Shown: positions 7,242 to 17,166, counted from the stretch's first letter. The stretch: DNA of 64,000 nucleotides from Bradyrhizobium liaoningense (GCF_018130825.1 NZ_JAFCJS010000002.1:62001-126000), one strand, 5' to 3'. The notes: a model not told the origin generated them from the letters alone. Translations and numbers: made by a program.

Positions 7242-10142
7242 TCAGCTCTTCTTCCGCGGACCACGCTCGGCCGGCGGTTCGCCCTCGGCAGAGGGCGGGG
7301 AGGCGGCCGGCTTGTCGCCACCGCCGCTCTTGCGCGTGGACTCCTTGATGCCCTGCATGTCGCGGGCTTCGCGGATCAAACCCGGCATTTTCGCGAGGCT
7401 ACCGCCTTCGACGCCGATGTCCGACAGGATGGAATCGATCAGTGGTGCCTGGACGCGGTAGCGCAGGGCGGAGTCGATCACCTCGTCGGTGGCGCTGCGG
7501 CCGCCATTGCCACCGCCATGTCCGTTGCCGTTGAGGCCGTCGACCTGGAGGATGCGGATACCCTCGATCTTCTCCATCGGCTTGACGCTCTCGCGCACGA
7601 TGCCTTCAATGCGGTCGAGCAGCTTGCGGCGGAATAGCGAGTAGCGGGCCTGATCGGTCAGCACGTTCTCGGCCTCGTTGAGCATCCGCTGCGCTTCGGC
7701 CTCGACCGCGGCGCGCACCCGCTCGGCCTCGGCCGCGATGCGGGTTTCCTCGGCCTGCTTCTCGGCCAGCAGCACCTCGACGGTCTTGCGACGCTTTGCG
7801 ATCTCGCTCTCGCGTGCGGTGACGACACGCTCGGCCGCTTCCGTCGCCCGCATCCGTGCCTCCTCAGCCGCAGCGCGCGCGGCCGACTCTTCCAGCGACT
7901 TCTGATGGATGGCGATCGCTTTCTCCATCAGCACCGTCTCGACGTCCTTCTCGCGATTGACCTCGAGCTTGCGCAGCTCGCGTTCGCGGCCGATACGGGC
8001 CTCGTCCAGCCCGCGGTCGGAGGCGATGCGGGCGCGCTCGACTTCTTCGCGCGCTGCGATTTCCGCCTCCTGGAGTGACTGGACGCGAGCAACCTCGAGC
8101 TGCTCGATCGCACGCCGCCGCTCGATGCGGGCCGCTTCGAGTGCCTGTTCGCGTGAGACGTCGGTGGTCTCGACCTCCTTGCGCGCGACGATCTCGGCCT
8201 GCTTGACCTGGCGATCGGCATCGATGCGTTCGGAGCGCTTGGTAGAGAGGGCGATGACGCGGTCCTCGTCCGCGATCTCGATGGCCTTCTTTTGCTCGAT
8301 GTTGAGCACCTCGCGCTTCTTGGAGGAGTTGATGCGCTCGGCTTCGAGCGCAAGATCGACCGTAATGCGCTGGCGCTCGATGGCGTCGCGTCGCTTCAGC
8401 TCGGCCGCCTCCAATATGCCGGTCCGCTCGATTTCGAGCGAACGCGTATCGCGCTCGGCCTGGATGCGCTCGGCCGCGACCGCCTTCTCCTGGGCGATGC
8501 GGGCTGCCTCGATCGCCTCGCGCGAGGCGATGTCGGCCTCCTCGACGGCACGGTTGCGGGCGATCTCCAGCGAACGCACACGCTCCTCCTGGGCGATGCG
8601 GCTGGCTTCCGTTGCTTCACGGGCCGCGATGCCGGCGACATCGAGCGTCTGGTTGCGCTCGATCTCCAGCTGCCGGGTGTTCTGCTCGGCGGCGATGCGC
8701 TCGGCGGCGAGCGTCCGCTCGCGCGCGATGCGGGCGGCCTCGACCGCGCGCTGCGCCTCGATCTCGGCTTCCTGGATGGTGCGCACCTGCTGGATTTCCA
8801 GCGCGCGGGTGCGCTCGTCCGAGGAGATGCGCTCGACATTGACGATCAAGGTCTGGGCGATGCGGGCTTTTTCAGTGGCTTCGCGGGCGGCAATCTCGGC
8901 CTCGTCCACGGCACGGGTGCGCTCGATCTCGCGGCGGCGTGTCTCTTCCTCATTGGCGATGCGGGCATCGGTGACAACGCGGTCCTGCTGGATCCGGGCC
9001 TTCTCGATGGCTTCGCGCGCGGCGATCTCGGCCTCCTCGACCGTGCGCATCCGCTCGATCTCGCGCTGGCGCACCTCCCGTTCCGAGGCGATGCGGGTGG
9101 TGTCGATCGAGCGTTGGTTGGCGATCCGGGTCTTCTCGATCTCTTCGCGCGCAAGCAGTTCCTTCTCCTCGATGGTGCGGGTCCGCTCGATTTCCTTCTG
9201 GCGGGTCTCACGCTCCGAGGCGATACGGGCCTCGGCGATCGCCTGGTCATTGGCAATGCGGGCGCGCTCGATGGCTTCGCGCGCGGAAATCTGCGCCTGC
9301 TCGGCCTCGGTCTCGCGCAGTGCGCGTTCGCGGGCCACTTCCGTGCGCTGAAGCGCGCGGCGCATCTCGATGTCGCGTTCCTGCTCGAGGCGCGCGGTCT
9401 CGCTCTCGCGCTCGATTTCCAGCGCCTGCCGCTCGGCCTCCAAATTGCGGGAGCGGATCTTGATCATCGAGTCCTGCTCGATGTCGTTGCGCAGCTTCCG
9501 CTTCGCCTCGATGTCCTCCATCAGGCGCGTCAGGCCTTCGGCGTCGAATCGGTTCGAGGGATTGAAGAACTCGAGGTCGGTTTGGTCGAGGTCGGTGATC
9601 GCGACGGATTCGAGCTCGAGGCCGTTCTGGGCGAGCGCCTCTGCCGCATTGGTCTTGACGCGTGCGACATAGTCGCCGCGCCGCTCGTGCATCTCCTCCA
9701 TGGTCATTTCGGAGGCGACCGATCGGATCGCGGAGATGAATTTGCCGGCGAGGAGGGCATGCAGCTGCTCCGGCTCCATGGTGCGGCGGCCGAGCGTGGC
9801 TGCGGCGATCGAGACGGCCTCGCGGGTCGGCTGCACCCGAACGTAGAAGTCGGCCTCGATGTCGACCCGCATGCGGTCGCGGGTGATCACGGCGTCCTGC
9901 CTCGAACGCACGATGCCCATCGGCAGCACGTTCATGTTGACCGGCGTGTAGTCGTGAATGAACGGCAGCACGAAGGCGCCGCCATTGATCACCACGCGTT
10001 CGCCGAGGAATCCGGTCCTGACGAACGACGTCTCCTTGGAGGAGCGGTGGTAGAGCCAGTTCACGATATAGACGCCAACCACGACCACGACGATCGCGAC
10101 GATCAGCCAGAGGATCAATTCACCGACCAGCATCCCTGACAT
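7242..10142 (-). CDS. Giant flotillin-like (SPFH) protein with hendecad coiled coil
   Basis: This encodes 966 residues from an ATG at 10142 with GGGAGGG upstream. Residues 6-28 are a transmembrane segment, about 33-200 an SPFH/band 7 domain (VRTGFLGERVVINGGAFVLP), and about 240-720 a highly charged coiled coil. Within it the motif EIER or a close form recurs at residues 317, 361, 405, 449, 493, 526 and 570, giving 44-residue units (once 33) built of 11-residue steps such as EIAAREAIEKA and RIANEEETRRR. The C-terminal 720-865 part resembles the flotillin tail, and the last 100 residues are Gly/Pro-rich. Ordinary flotillins are about 430-700 residues, so this one is unusually long. It probably scaffolds membrane assemblies, here perhaps the oxidase and transporter. 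Confidence 0.88.
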   Translation of the reverse strand: MSGMLVGELILWLIVAIVVVVVGVYIVNWLYHRSSKETSFVRTGFLGERVVINGGAFVLPFIHDYTPVNMNVLPMGIVRSRQDAVITRDRMRVDIEADFYVRVQPTREAVSIAAATLGRRTMEPEQLHALLAGKFISAIRSVASEMTMEEMHERRGDYVARVKTNAAEALAQNGLELESVAITDLDQTDLEFFNPSNRFDAEGLTRLMEDIEAKRKLRNDIEQDSMIKIRSRNLEAERQALEIERESETARLEQERDIEMRRALQRTEVARERALRETEAEQAQISAREAIERARIANDQAIAEARIASERETRQKEIERTRTIEEKELLAREEIEKTRIANQRSIDTTRIASEREVRQREIERMRTVEEAEIAAREAIEKARIQQDRVVTDARIANEEETRRREIERTRAVDEAEIAAREATEKARIAQTLIVNVERISSDERTRALEIQQVRTIQEAEIEAQRAVEAARIARERTLAAERIAAEQNTRQLEIERNQTLDVAGIAAREATEASRIAQEERVRSLEIARNRAVEEADIASREAIEAARIAQEKAVAAERIQAERDTRSLEIERTGILEAAELKRRDAIERQRITVDLALEAERINSSKKREVLNIEQKKAIEIADEDRVIALSTKRSERIDADRQVKQAEIVARKEVETTDVSREQALEAARIERRRAIEQLEVARVQSLQEAEIAAREEVERARIASDRGLDEARIGRERELRKLEVNREKDVETVLMEKAIAIHQKSLEESAARAAAEEARMRATEAAERVVTARESEIAKRRKTVEVLLAEKQAEETRIAAEAERVRAAVEAEAQRMLNEAENVLTDQARYSLFRRKLLDRIEGIVRESVKPMEKIEGIRILQVDGLNGNGHGGGNGGRSATDEVIDSALRYRVQAPLIDSILSDIGVEGGSLAKMPGLIREARDMQGIKESTRKSGGGDKPAASPPSAEGEPPAERGPRKKS

Positions 10143-10168
10143 CTTTCCCTCCCTCGAACCTCTCGGCG

Positions 10169-11002
10169 TTACCGCGCGCCGATCGCCTTGAATTGACGGA
10201 CCTGCTCCGTCAGCGCCCGTTCCACGGGCAGTCGCTCCATCGAGGAGGCGCCGTAGAAGCCGTGGCAATGACGGGTGTTCTTCATGATGAAATCGGCATC
10301 GGCGGGATCCGCGATCGGGCCGCCATGGGCCAGCACCAGGATGTCCGGATTGACGCTGAGCGCAGCGGTGGCCCAGGTGTCGATCCGCGCGGGGCAGTCC
10401 TGGAGCCTCACGGCGGTTTGCGCGCCGATCGTGCCGCCGGTCGTCAGGCCCATGTGGCAGACGATGATGTCGGCACCGGCGATCGCCATCGCGGCGGCCT
10501 CCTTCTCGCTGAACACGTAAGGGGTCGTCAGCATGTCCTTGTCGTGCGCCTTGGCGATCATGTCGATCTCGAGCGCATAGGACATGCCGGTCTCCTCGAG
10601 ATTGGCGCGGAAGGTGCCGTCGATCAGGCCGACCGTCGGAAAGTTCTGGACGCCCGAAAATCCGAGCGCCTTCAGCTGGTCGAGAAACGCGTCCATGTCG
10701 CGGAACGGATCGGTGCCGTTGACGCCGGCAAGGACCGGCGTCTGGTCCACCACCGGGAGCACTTCACCGGCCATCTCCAGCACGATGGCGTTGGCATCGC
10801 CATACGCCATCAGGCCGGCGAGCGAGCCGCGCCCGGCCATGCGATAGCGGCCGGAATTGTAGATGACGATAAGATCGACGCCGCCGGCCTCCTCGCATTT
10901 GGCCGACAGGCCGGTGCCGGCGCCGCCACCGACGATCGGCTCGCCGCGCCTTGCCATGTCGCGGAACTTCTTCAGGAGGGCTGCGCGTTCAAACCTGGCC
11001 AT
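10169..11002 (-). CDS. Phosphoenolpyruvate-hydrolase-like TIM-barrel protein
   Basis: This 277-residue protein matches the PEP_hydrolase/IGPS-like TIM-barrel family (PF09370 type): [29 protein letters not shown] near the N-terminus, [10 protein letters not shown] in the middle and [10 protein letters not shown] near the C-terminus. The family occurs next to, or fused to, UPF0261 (Tm-1-like) domains; tomato Tm-1 carries both. Here the UPF0261 part lies at the end of the adjacent gene with a 3-nt gap, so the two probably act together. The exact reaction is not established. GAGG lies 6 nt before the start. Confidence 0.88.
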   Translation of the reverse strand: MARFERAALLKKFRDMARRGEPIVGGGAGTGLSAKCEEAGGVDLIVIYNSGRYRMAGRGSLAGLMAYGDANAIVLEMAGEVLPVVDQTPVLAGVNGTDPFRDMDAFLDQLKALGFSGVQNFPTVGLIDGTFRANLEETGMSYALEIDMIAKAHDKDMLTTPYVFSEKEAAAMAIAGADIIVCHMGLTTGGTIGAQTAVRLQDCPARIDTWATAALSVNPDILVLAHGGPIADPADADFIMKNTRHCHGFYGASSMERLPVERALTEQVRQFKAIGAR

Positions 11003-11005
11003 CGG

Positions 11006-13216
11006 TCACCTCGCTAGTCTCCGCCGCGTGCCGGTGCGGCCGAACAGCGTTCGGAACGCACTGACGACGGCGGCGGCGAAGTCGGGATCGTTGATGTTCT
11101 TAGGCGTGCGAATGAGCTGGCGGTTGCCGGTCTGGCGCACGTCGCGCTCCAGCGTGCGGAACAGCGCGGCGTCGGCGTCCGGATCCCAGAACGGCTGGCT
11201 TTGCGCATCGAGCGCGGAGACACCGCCTTCGGGCAGGAAGAAGCGGACAGGGCCGTCCATCTGGTTGAGCCGCTCGGCGATCCAGCGGCCCATGCGCTCG
11301 TTCTCTTCGGCCGTGGTCCGCATCAACGTGACCTGTGGATTGTGGACGTGGAACTTGCGCCCGCGGTAACGTTCGGGAATGGTGTCGGGCGCGCCGAAAT
11401 TGACCATGTCCAGTGCGCCGACCGAGCCGACATAAGGCAGCCGGCTGCGGATGATCGCGCCGAAGCGATCTTCCGTCGCCGGAAACACGCCGCCCATCAG
11501 CAGGTCGCAGATCTCGGTCGTCGTGAGGTCGATGACGCCGGCGAGCTGACCGGACTCGACGAGCTTTTCCATGGAGCGGCCGCCGACGCCGGTAGCGTGG
11601 AAGACCAGGCATTCGAAATCATTGTGCAGCTCGGCCGCGATCTTCTGCACCGCCGGCGTGGTGACGCCGAACATGGTGATGCCGACGGCGGGCAGGCTGC
11701 CGGTCTCGCGTGCTGATGCGGCGCGTTCGTCGAGCCGTGCCTTGACCATGCCCGCGAGGGCATTGGCGCCATTGGCCAGCACCGCGCGTGAGATCGCGTT
11801 CAGCCCCTGAACGTCGGTGACCGAGTACATCATGGTGATGTCGGCAGGGCCGACATAGGGCCCGACATCGCCGGAGGCGATGGAGGAGATGATGAGCTTG
11901 GGTAGACCGACGGGAAGGGTGCGCATGCCGGGCGCAACCAGCGACGCTGCGCCCGAACCGCCGGCCGAGATCACGCCGGCGATGTTGCCCTGTCGCCGCA
12001 GCCAGTTGGCGAAAGCATCGGCCATCGCGGTCACAGCGGCGCCGCGGTCGGTGCCGAATACGGCGGATCCGCCGCGGCCATGGTTCAGGGCAATCTCCTG
12101 CGCGGAGACATCGCAGCTGGAATGCTTGCCACTGGTCGAAACGTCGACCAGCCGCGTGCGAAGTCCGGTTGCTGCGATAACGTCGCGAATGAAGCGCAAT
12201 TCCTGGCCCTTGGTATCGAGCGTACCGACGACCAGCACGACGGGCGGGCCCGCGATCTGCGCCGCCGCCGGCTCGCGCCTGCGCCGCGTCGTCTCCTCCA
12301 GCCGCGTGACCTCTGTCGAGCGCGTGCGGGCCGCCGCCTCGATGCGGGCGATCGGCACAGGCTGCGACCATCGCGTCGGCGGCACGGGGTTGGAGACGTA
12401 GATGCGGACAGGGCCGTCGCGGCGTGGCGCCGGCGCTGGCTTCGAGCCGGCAGCCGGGGCGGGTATGTCGATATCCGGCTCAAGCTCGGCGTGAAGCCCG
12501 ACGCCCAGCAGGCGCTGCTGCAGCTCGCGGTCGGCGGCGAGGCGACCGGAGTCGATGATGCGGTTGACGCGGCCGTTGACCATGATCGCAACGTTGCGTG
12601 AGATGGCGGTCGCGACGCCGATGTTCTGCTCGATCACGAGCACGGACATGTCGCCATCCTCGCCCAGCCGCAGCAGCATCTCCTCGACTTGCGCCACGAT
12701 GACGGGCGCAAGGCCCTCGGTCGGCTCGTCCATGATCAAGAGATGTGGATTGGTGAGCAGCGCGCGCGAGATCGCCAGCATCTGCTGCTCGCCGCCGGAG
12801 AGCTGGCCGCCGCCGTGGCCCTTGCGTTCGGCGAGCCGCGGGAAGGTGTCGTAGATGCGCTCGACGGTCCAGGCGCCGGAGCGCATGCCGCCGGCGAGCC
12901 GCAAATGCTCTTCGACGCTGAGCGAACGCCAGAGACGGCGCCCCTGCGGCACATAGCCGACGCCGAGCCGCGCGATCTGGGCCGGCGGCCGCCGCGTGAC
13001 GTCCTCACCGCGGACGCGGATCGATCCGCCGCTCACGCCGACCAGCCCCATGATCGCCTTGCACAGCGTGGTCTTGCCCATGCCGTTGCGGCCGACGACG
13101 GAGAACACGCCGCTTTCCAGCGTGAGATCGACGCCTTGCAGCGCGTGCGAGTGGCCGTAATAGACGTCGAGGCCGCGGACCTCGAGTGCAGGGGAAGAAC
13201 GGCGGGCCTCATTCAT
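11006..13216 (-). CDS. LivF-type ABC ATPase fused to a Tm-1-like (UPF0261) domain
   Basis: The product has 736 residues. Residues 10-240 are a branched-chain amino acid transporter ATPase of the LivF type, with Walker A GRNGMGKTT (42-50), signature LSGGEQQ (139-145) and Walker B LLIMDEP (159-165). A Pro/Ala/Arg-rich linker covers 245-322. Residues 325-736 are a complete Tm-1-like ATP-binding domain (VVLVVGTLDTKGQEL, VISAGGSGAAS). The start overlaps the livG stop by 8 nt and has GGAGG upstream. A transporter ATPase joined to UPF0261 is not the usual arrangement; it ties uptake physically to the PEP-hydrolase-like partner encoded just downstream. The reading frame is continuous across the linker, so this is not a merge of two frames. 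Confidence 0.92.
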   Translation of the reverse strand: MNEARRSSPALEVRGLDVYYGHSHALQGVDLTLESGVFSVVGRNGMGKTTLCKAIMGLVGVSGGSIRVRGEDVTRRPPAQIARLGVGYVPQGRRLWRSLSVEEHLRLAGGMRSGAWTVERIYDTFPRLAERKGHGGGQLSGGEQQMLAISRALLTNPHLLIMDEPTEGLAPVIVAQVEEMLLRLGEDGDMSVLVIEQNIGVATAISRNVAIMVNGRVNRIIDSGRLAADRELQQRLLGVGLHAELEPDIDIPAPAAGSKPAPAPRRDGPVRIYVSNPVPPTRWSQPVPIARIEAAARTRSTEVTRLEETTRRRREPAAAQIAGPPVVLVVGTLDTKGQELRFIRDVIAATGLRTRLVDVSTSGKHSSCDVSAQEIALNHGRGGSAVFGTDRGAAVTAMADAFANWLRRQGNIAGVISAGGSGAASLVAPGMRTLPVGLPKLIISSIASGDVGPYVGPADITMMYSVTDVQGLNAISRAVLANGANALAGMVKARLDERAASARETGSLPAVGITMFGVTTPAVQKIAAELHNDFECLVFHATGVGGRSMEKLVESGQLAGVIDLTTTEICDLLMGGVFPATEDRFGAIIRSRLPYVGSVGALDMVNFGAPDTIPERYRGRKFHVHNPQVTLMRTTAEENERMGRWIAERLNQMDGPVRFFLPEGGVSALDAQSQPFWDPDADAALFRTLERDVRQTGNRQLIRTPKNINDPDFAAAVVSAFRTLFGRTGTRRRLAR

Positions 13217-13991
13217 GGCCGCCTCCGAGATAGAGCTCCTGCACCTCGGGATCGGACTGAATCTCCTGCGGTAGGCCCTCCTTAAAGACGCGCCCGTTGT
13301 GCATCATCGTGACGCTCTCGACGACCCGCAGCGCCACGTCCATGTCGTGCTCGATGATGATGTAGCCGATATGCGCAGGCAGGGAGGTCAGGATCTCGAT
13401 CAGCTCGGCCCGCTCGGTCGGCGACAGGCCCGCGGCCGGCTCGTCGAACAGGACGAAGCGCGGTGCGCCGGCCAGCGCGAGCGCAATCTCGAGTTGGCGC
13501 TGTTGGCCGTGTGCGAGTTCGGCGACGAGCTGGTCCTTCACGGCGGACAGATGCACGGCCTGGACGAGGTTGTCGGCGGCATGCATCAGGGCGTCGTTCT
13601 GACCCGGACGCAGTAACGAGAAGCGCCCGCGTGAGACGCCACGGCAGGCGAGATAGACGTTGTCCTGCACGGTGAGGCCGGGGAACAGCGCCGAGATCTG
13701 GTAGGTGCGGCGCAGACCGCGGCGGATGCGTTCATAGGGAGGAAAGTGCGTGACGTCCTCGCCGAAGAAGCGGATGGTACCGGAGGAGGGCGGGAAATCG
13801 CCGGTGATGCAGTTGAACAGCGTGGTCTTGCCGGCACCGTTGGAGCCGAGCACGGCGCGCCGCTCGCCCGGACGCACTGTGATGGTGACGTCCGTCAGCG
13901 CCGCAAGCGCGCCGAACAGCCGCGTCACGCCGCGCAGCTCGAGCGCGGCACTGGCACCGACGGCGGAGAGGCGCTGGGCGACGCTATCCAT
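13209..13991 (-). CDS. livG: LivG-type ABC transporter ATPase
   Basis: This encodes 260 residues from an ATG at 13991 with GGAGGG upstream; the frame is open to 14069 but that part lies inside livM. The Walker A motif is GSNGAGKTT, the signature is in the degenerate form LAHGQQRQLE typical of LivG proteins, and the Walker B is FVLFDEPAAGLSP. It pairs with the LivF part of the next gene to drive the LivHM permease. The gene overlaps livM by 8 nt and the fused livF by 8 nt. Confidence 0.95.
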   Translation of the reverse strand: MDSVAQRLSAVGASAALELRGVTRLFGALAALTDVTITVRPGERRAVLGSNGAGKTTLFNCITGDFPPSSGTIRFFGEDVTHFPPYERIRRGLRRTYQISALFPGLTVQDNVYLACRGVSRGRFSLLRPGQNDALMHAADNLVQAVHLSAVKDQLVAELAHGQQRQLEIALALAGAPRFVLFDEPAAGLSPTERAELIEILTSLPAHIGYIIIEHDMDVALRVVESVTMMHNGRVFKEGLPQEIQSDPEVQELYLGGGHE

Positions 13992-15066
13992 GGCGGCGCC
14001 CTCCGTCTGGGCGGTCTGTGCGGGGACGCTGACTCTGGCGCCAGCGCTGCCACAGGCCGACGACGCCATCCGATGACCAGAACACGATGGCGAGGAAGCC
14101 GAGCCCGATCAGCAGACGGAAACGGTTGCCGTCGAGGCCGAGCCTGACCAGGAAGTCGAGCGCGAAGGTGCGCAGCAGCACGAAGATCAGCGCGCCGATG
14201 AAGGGACCGATCGGGCGGGTGATCCCGCCGACCACGGCGATGATCAGCACGTCGATGCAGGCGCCGACGCTGACCGAGCCCGGCGAGATCTGGCGATAGT
14301 TCCAGACCTGGAGGACGCCGGCGAGCGCGGCCACGAAGGACGCGAAAGCATAGGCGGCGACGCGATGGGCGTTGACGTTGAAGCCCAGGGCGGCCATGCG
14401 CCGCGGATTGTCGCGCACGCCCTGGAGCGCGAGGCCGAACGGGGCGCGCGAGACATATTCGACCGCGAAATAGCAGAGCGCGGCAACCGCGAGCGCCAAA
14501 TAGTAGAAGGGGATGTCGGCGCGCCAGTTCACGCCCCAGAAGTGAGGCGTCGCCACGTTGTTGATGCCGGTATGGCCGTTGAAGATCGCCCAGTTCTGGT
14601 TGGTGAAATAGTAGAAGGCAGCTCCAATCGCGAGCGTGATCATGATGGTGTAGATGCCTTCGGTGCGCACCGCGAGTGCTCCGCCGAGCGTGCCGAAGGC
14701 GGTCGCCAGCGTCAGCGCCATCGGGACCGCGAGCCACCACGGCCAGCCCAGGCTGATATTGGCGTTGCCGCTCACCCCGAACACGGCGACCATGTAGGCC
14801 GAGAAGCCCGCGATGGTGAGCTGCATCAGGCTGACCATGCCGCCATAGCCGGCGAGGAACATCAGGCTCAGCGCCATGATGCCGAGGATCAGCGTGGTCG
14901 CGAAGATCTCGATCAGGAAGAAGCCGTTGGCGATCAGCGGCATGATCAGGAGGATGGCCGCGACGACCCAGGCGGCAGGATTGTCGATCTCCGGCCATGT
15001 CCGCGCGGGCCGCTGCGTTCCGGCAGCGGGACGAACGGTAACGCGGGCATCGTGGGCGAGCGACAT
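13984..15066 (-). CDS. livM: LivM-type ABC transporter permease
   Basis: The protein has 360 residues with about nine to ten hydrophobic segments and the LivM-type signature region around NPRRMAALGFNVNAHRVAAYAF. It is the inner-membrane permease partner of LivH. The start follows the livH TGA by one base (TGAGATG) with GAGG upstream. The long N-terminus (about 35 residues before the first membrane segment) is polar, as usual for LivM. The transported compound is unknown; Liv-type systems in rhizobia take up many compounds besides branched-chain amino acids. Confidence 0.95.
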   Translation of the reverse strand: MSLAHDARVTVRPAAGTQRPARTWPEIDNPAAWVVAAILLIMPLIANGFFLIEIFATTLILGIMALSLMFLAGYGGMVSLMQLTIAGFSAYMVAVFGVSGNANISLGWPWWLAVPMALTLATAFGTLGGALAVRTEGIYTIMITLAIGAAFYYFTNQNWAIFNGHTGINNVATPHFWGVNWRADIPFYYLALAVAALCYFAVEYVSRAPFGLALQGVRDNPRRMAALGFNVNAHRVAAYAFASFVAALAGVLQVWNYRQISPGSVSVGACIDVLIIAVVGGITRPIGPFIGALIFVLLRTFALDFLVRLGLDGNRFRLLIGLGFLAIVFWSSDGVVGLWQRWRQSQRPRTDRPDGGRRHG

Positions 15067-15067
15067 C

Positions 15068-16078
15068 TCAGCGCCTCGCCAACAGGCCCTGCGGCCGGAT
15101 CGCCAGCACCAGCACCATGATCAGGAAGGTCACGACGATGGCATAGGTCGGGATGTAGACCGAGCCGAGCTGCTCGGCGAGGCCGATGATCAGCGCGCCG
15201 AGTGCCGCACCGGGAATCGAGCCCATGCCGCCGACGATCACGACCACGAGGGAGGCCAGCAGGAAGCGGATGTCCTCGCCCGGCGACAATGACTGGAACG
15301 TTCCGCCGACCACGCCGGCTATACCGGCAAGTCCCGCGCCGAAGGCGAACACCAGCACGAAGACGAGCTGGATGCGCACACCGGTCGCGGCCAGGATATC
15401 GCGGTCGTCGACGCCGGCGCGGATGATCATGCCGATCCGGGTGCGGTTGAGCGCGAGCCACATCGCCACGCCGATGACCACGGAGGCGGCAAGGATTACG
15501 AGCCGGACCAGCGGGTATCGGAGATAGACCGGCTCGCCCGAGGATTTCACCGCCGTGACCAGCGGCAGGTCCACGGGTCCGATCAGCCAACTCGGGGTCT
15601 GGATCTGGTAGAAATCGCCGCCGCAGGCCCAGAGCATGAGGTCGGCAAACACGATCGACAGACCGATCGTCACCATGGTCTGCCTGAGGTCCTGGCCTTC
15701 CATGCGCCGGAACACGATCACCTGGAGCAGGACGCCGACCAGGGCGGTCAGGATGAAGGCGACGATGAAGCTGAGCAGCCAGGATCCGGTCGATGTGCTG
15801 ATGGCGTAGCCGACATAGCCGCCGAACAGATAGAGCGAGCCATGTGCGAGGTTGACGTTGCGCATCAGGCCGAAGATCAACGTGAAGCCGCTGGCGACGA
15901 GGAAGTAGAGGCCCCCGAGCGTGATGCCGTTGAAGACGGCGTTGAGGAAGACGCGCTTGCGCCCGATCGCCTCCTCCAGGCCCGGCGGCCAGACCGCGAA
16001 GACCAGCCAGAGCGCGACGGCAATGGCAATGATGGTGATCAGCGCCCAAGCGGGATGGCGTTCGATGAAACGGCTCAT
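15068..16078 (-). CDS. livH: LivH-type ABC transporter permease
   Basis: This 336-residue membrane protein has the LivH pattern: FNGITLGGLYFLVASGFTLIFGLM near residues 49-72 and a C-terminal GALIIGLAEQLGSVY region. It forms the permease dimer with LivM. Its ribosome site is weak compared with the others in the run, and a 191-nt gap separates it from the AraC gene upstream, so the permease-to-amidohydrolase block may have its own promoter here. Confidence 0.95.
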   Translation of the reverse strand: MSRFIERHPAWALITIIAIAVALWLVFAVWPPGLEEAIGRKRVFLNAVFNGITLGGLYFLVASGFTLIFGLMRNVNLAHGSLYLFGGYVGYAISTSTGSWLLSFIVAFILTALVGVLLQVIVFRRMEGQDLRQTMVTIGLSIVFADLMLWACGGDFYQIQTPSWLIGPVDLPLVTAVKSSGEPVYLRYPLVRLVILAASVVIGVAMWLALNRTRIGMIIRAGVDDRDILAATGVRIQLVFVLVFAFGAGLAGIAGVVGGTFQSLSPGEDIRFLLASLVVVIVGGMGSIPGAALGALIIGLAEQLGSVYIPTYAIVVTFLIMVLVLAIRPQGLLARR

Positions 16079-16269
16079 ATGCGCGGTCCGCTCGTCCGGG
16101 CGCCACGCCGAAGGTTCGTTGAATGCAGGTCGGACAGCCCTATAGCGGCTGCAGGCCTTGCCATGGACGTGCGCTCCCGTCGGTCGCGATCATCTCGGGA
16201 TCGCGTTGCCCACATCCTAGCCGGGCGGCGAGGGCGACGTTTGATCGTGAGTATCTTTTCGTGCAGCTG

Positions 16270-17097
16270 TCAGGCGCGCAAAACCTTGGCTGCGCGACGA
16301 TAATCAGTCGGTGCCATCCCGACATTGGCGGCGAAGAAGCGGGTGAAACCGCTCTGCGAGGAGAAGCCGAGATCGAAGCCGATGTCGGCGATCGGCGTTT
16401 CGCTGGCCACCAGCGCTTCGAGCGCTTGTTCCATGATCAGCGTGTTGAGATAGAGGTTTGGCGTCACCCCGGTCTGGACGCGGAACAGCCGGTAGAAATG
16501 CGGCCGCGACAGGCCGGATTCGCGTGCAATGGTGTCGAGCTCGATCTCGGCGCCGGGGCTCTCGGACATCATCTTGATACACTTGCGCACGCGGAAGTCG
16601 GTCACGGAGCCGCCTGCGCGCGGGTCCCGCACGATCTCGGCCTGCTGCCAGCTTTCGTCGTAGCAGATGTCGATCAGCCTCCGCAGCTCGCAATCGAGAC
16701 TCGAGAGTGATGGTGCGCCGCACACGAGCGCAGCGGTTCGCCTGATGTGCTTGTCGAGCGCCGGCGTGCGCTTGAACTGGGTCCGGCCGAAACGCATGCG
16801 GTCGGTGCCCGACGCATCGGGCGCAAACCATTCGGCATTGACGTAGAGCACGAAGAAGATGGCGCCGCCATCGAGATCGGTCGGCAGGAAGTTGTGTGGC
16901 TCCCAGGGATTGACGGCGACAACGGAGGAGTCGTTGAGATCATAATGTCCGTCGCAGACATCGATGCATGCCGGCATGCCGCCGACATGGAAGATCAGAT
17001 GACCTTCACGATGGGCGTGGATATTGAAAGGGCGGTTCAACTGATAAACCGTCGCCCGGCCGAACCTGCCGTGGAAGACGGCGAGCGCACGGCTCAT
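16270..17097 (-). CDS. AraC-family transcriptional regulator
   Basis: The protein is 275 residues. An N-terminal cupin-like sensor domain (about 1-150, HREGHLIFHVGG) precedes a C-terminal AraC double helix-turn-helix with SGLSRPHFYRLFRVQTGVTPNLY and DLGFSSQSGFTRFFAANVGMAPTDYRR. It is on the same strand as the transporter genes and lies between the binding-protein gene and livH, so it very probably controls this run. GGAGGGG precedes the start. The ligand is likely the transported compound or a metabolite of it; that is inference. Confidence 0.93.
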   Translation of the reverse strand: MSRALAVFHGRFGRATVYQLNRPFNIHAHREGHLIFHVGGMPACIDVCDGHYDLNDSSVVAVNPWEPHNFLPTDLDGGAIFFVLYVNAEWFAPDASGTDRMRFGRTQFKRTPALDKHIRRTAALVCGAPSLSSLDCELRRLIDICYDESWQQAEIVRDPRAGGSVTDFRVRKCIKMMSESPGAEIELDTIARESGLSRPHFYRLFRVQTGVTPNLYLNTLIMEQALEALVASETPIADIGFDLGFSSQSGFTRFFAANVGMAPTDYRRAAKVLRA

Positions 17098-17166
17098 GCC
17101 TTCCCCTCCCGAATGTTCTTCTTTTCAGCCAGCGTTCAACAACCCCGCCGAGATTGCAAGAGCGGA

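Noticed and set aside
8000..9500. DNA-level tandem repeats or a CRISPR array in the flotillin gene
   Set aside because: The periodicity is in protein pattern; the DNA units differ widely and have no spacer structure.
7909..10139. Two long plus-strand frames (7909-9351 and 8292-10139)
   Set aside because: They are low-complexity mirror images of the flotillin-like coiled coil, without ribosome sites.
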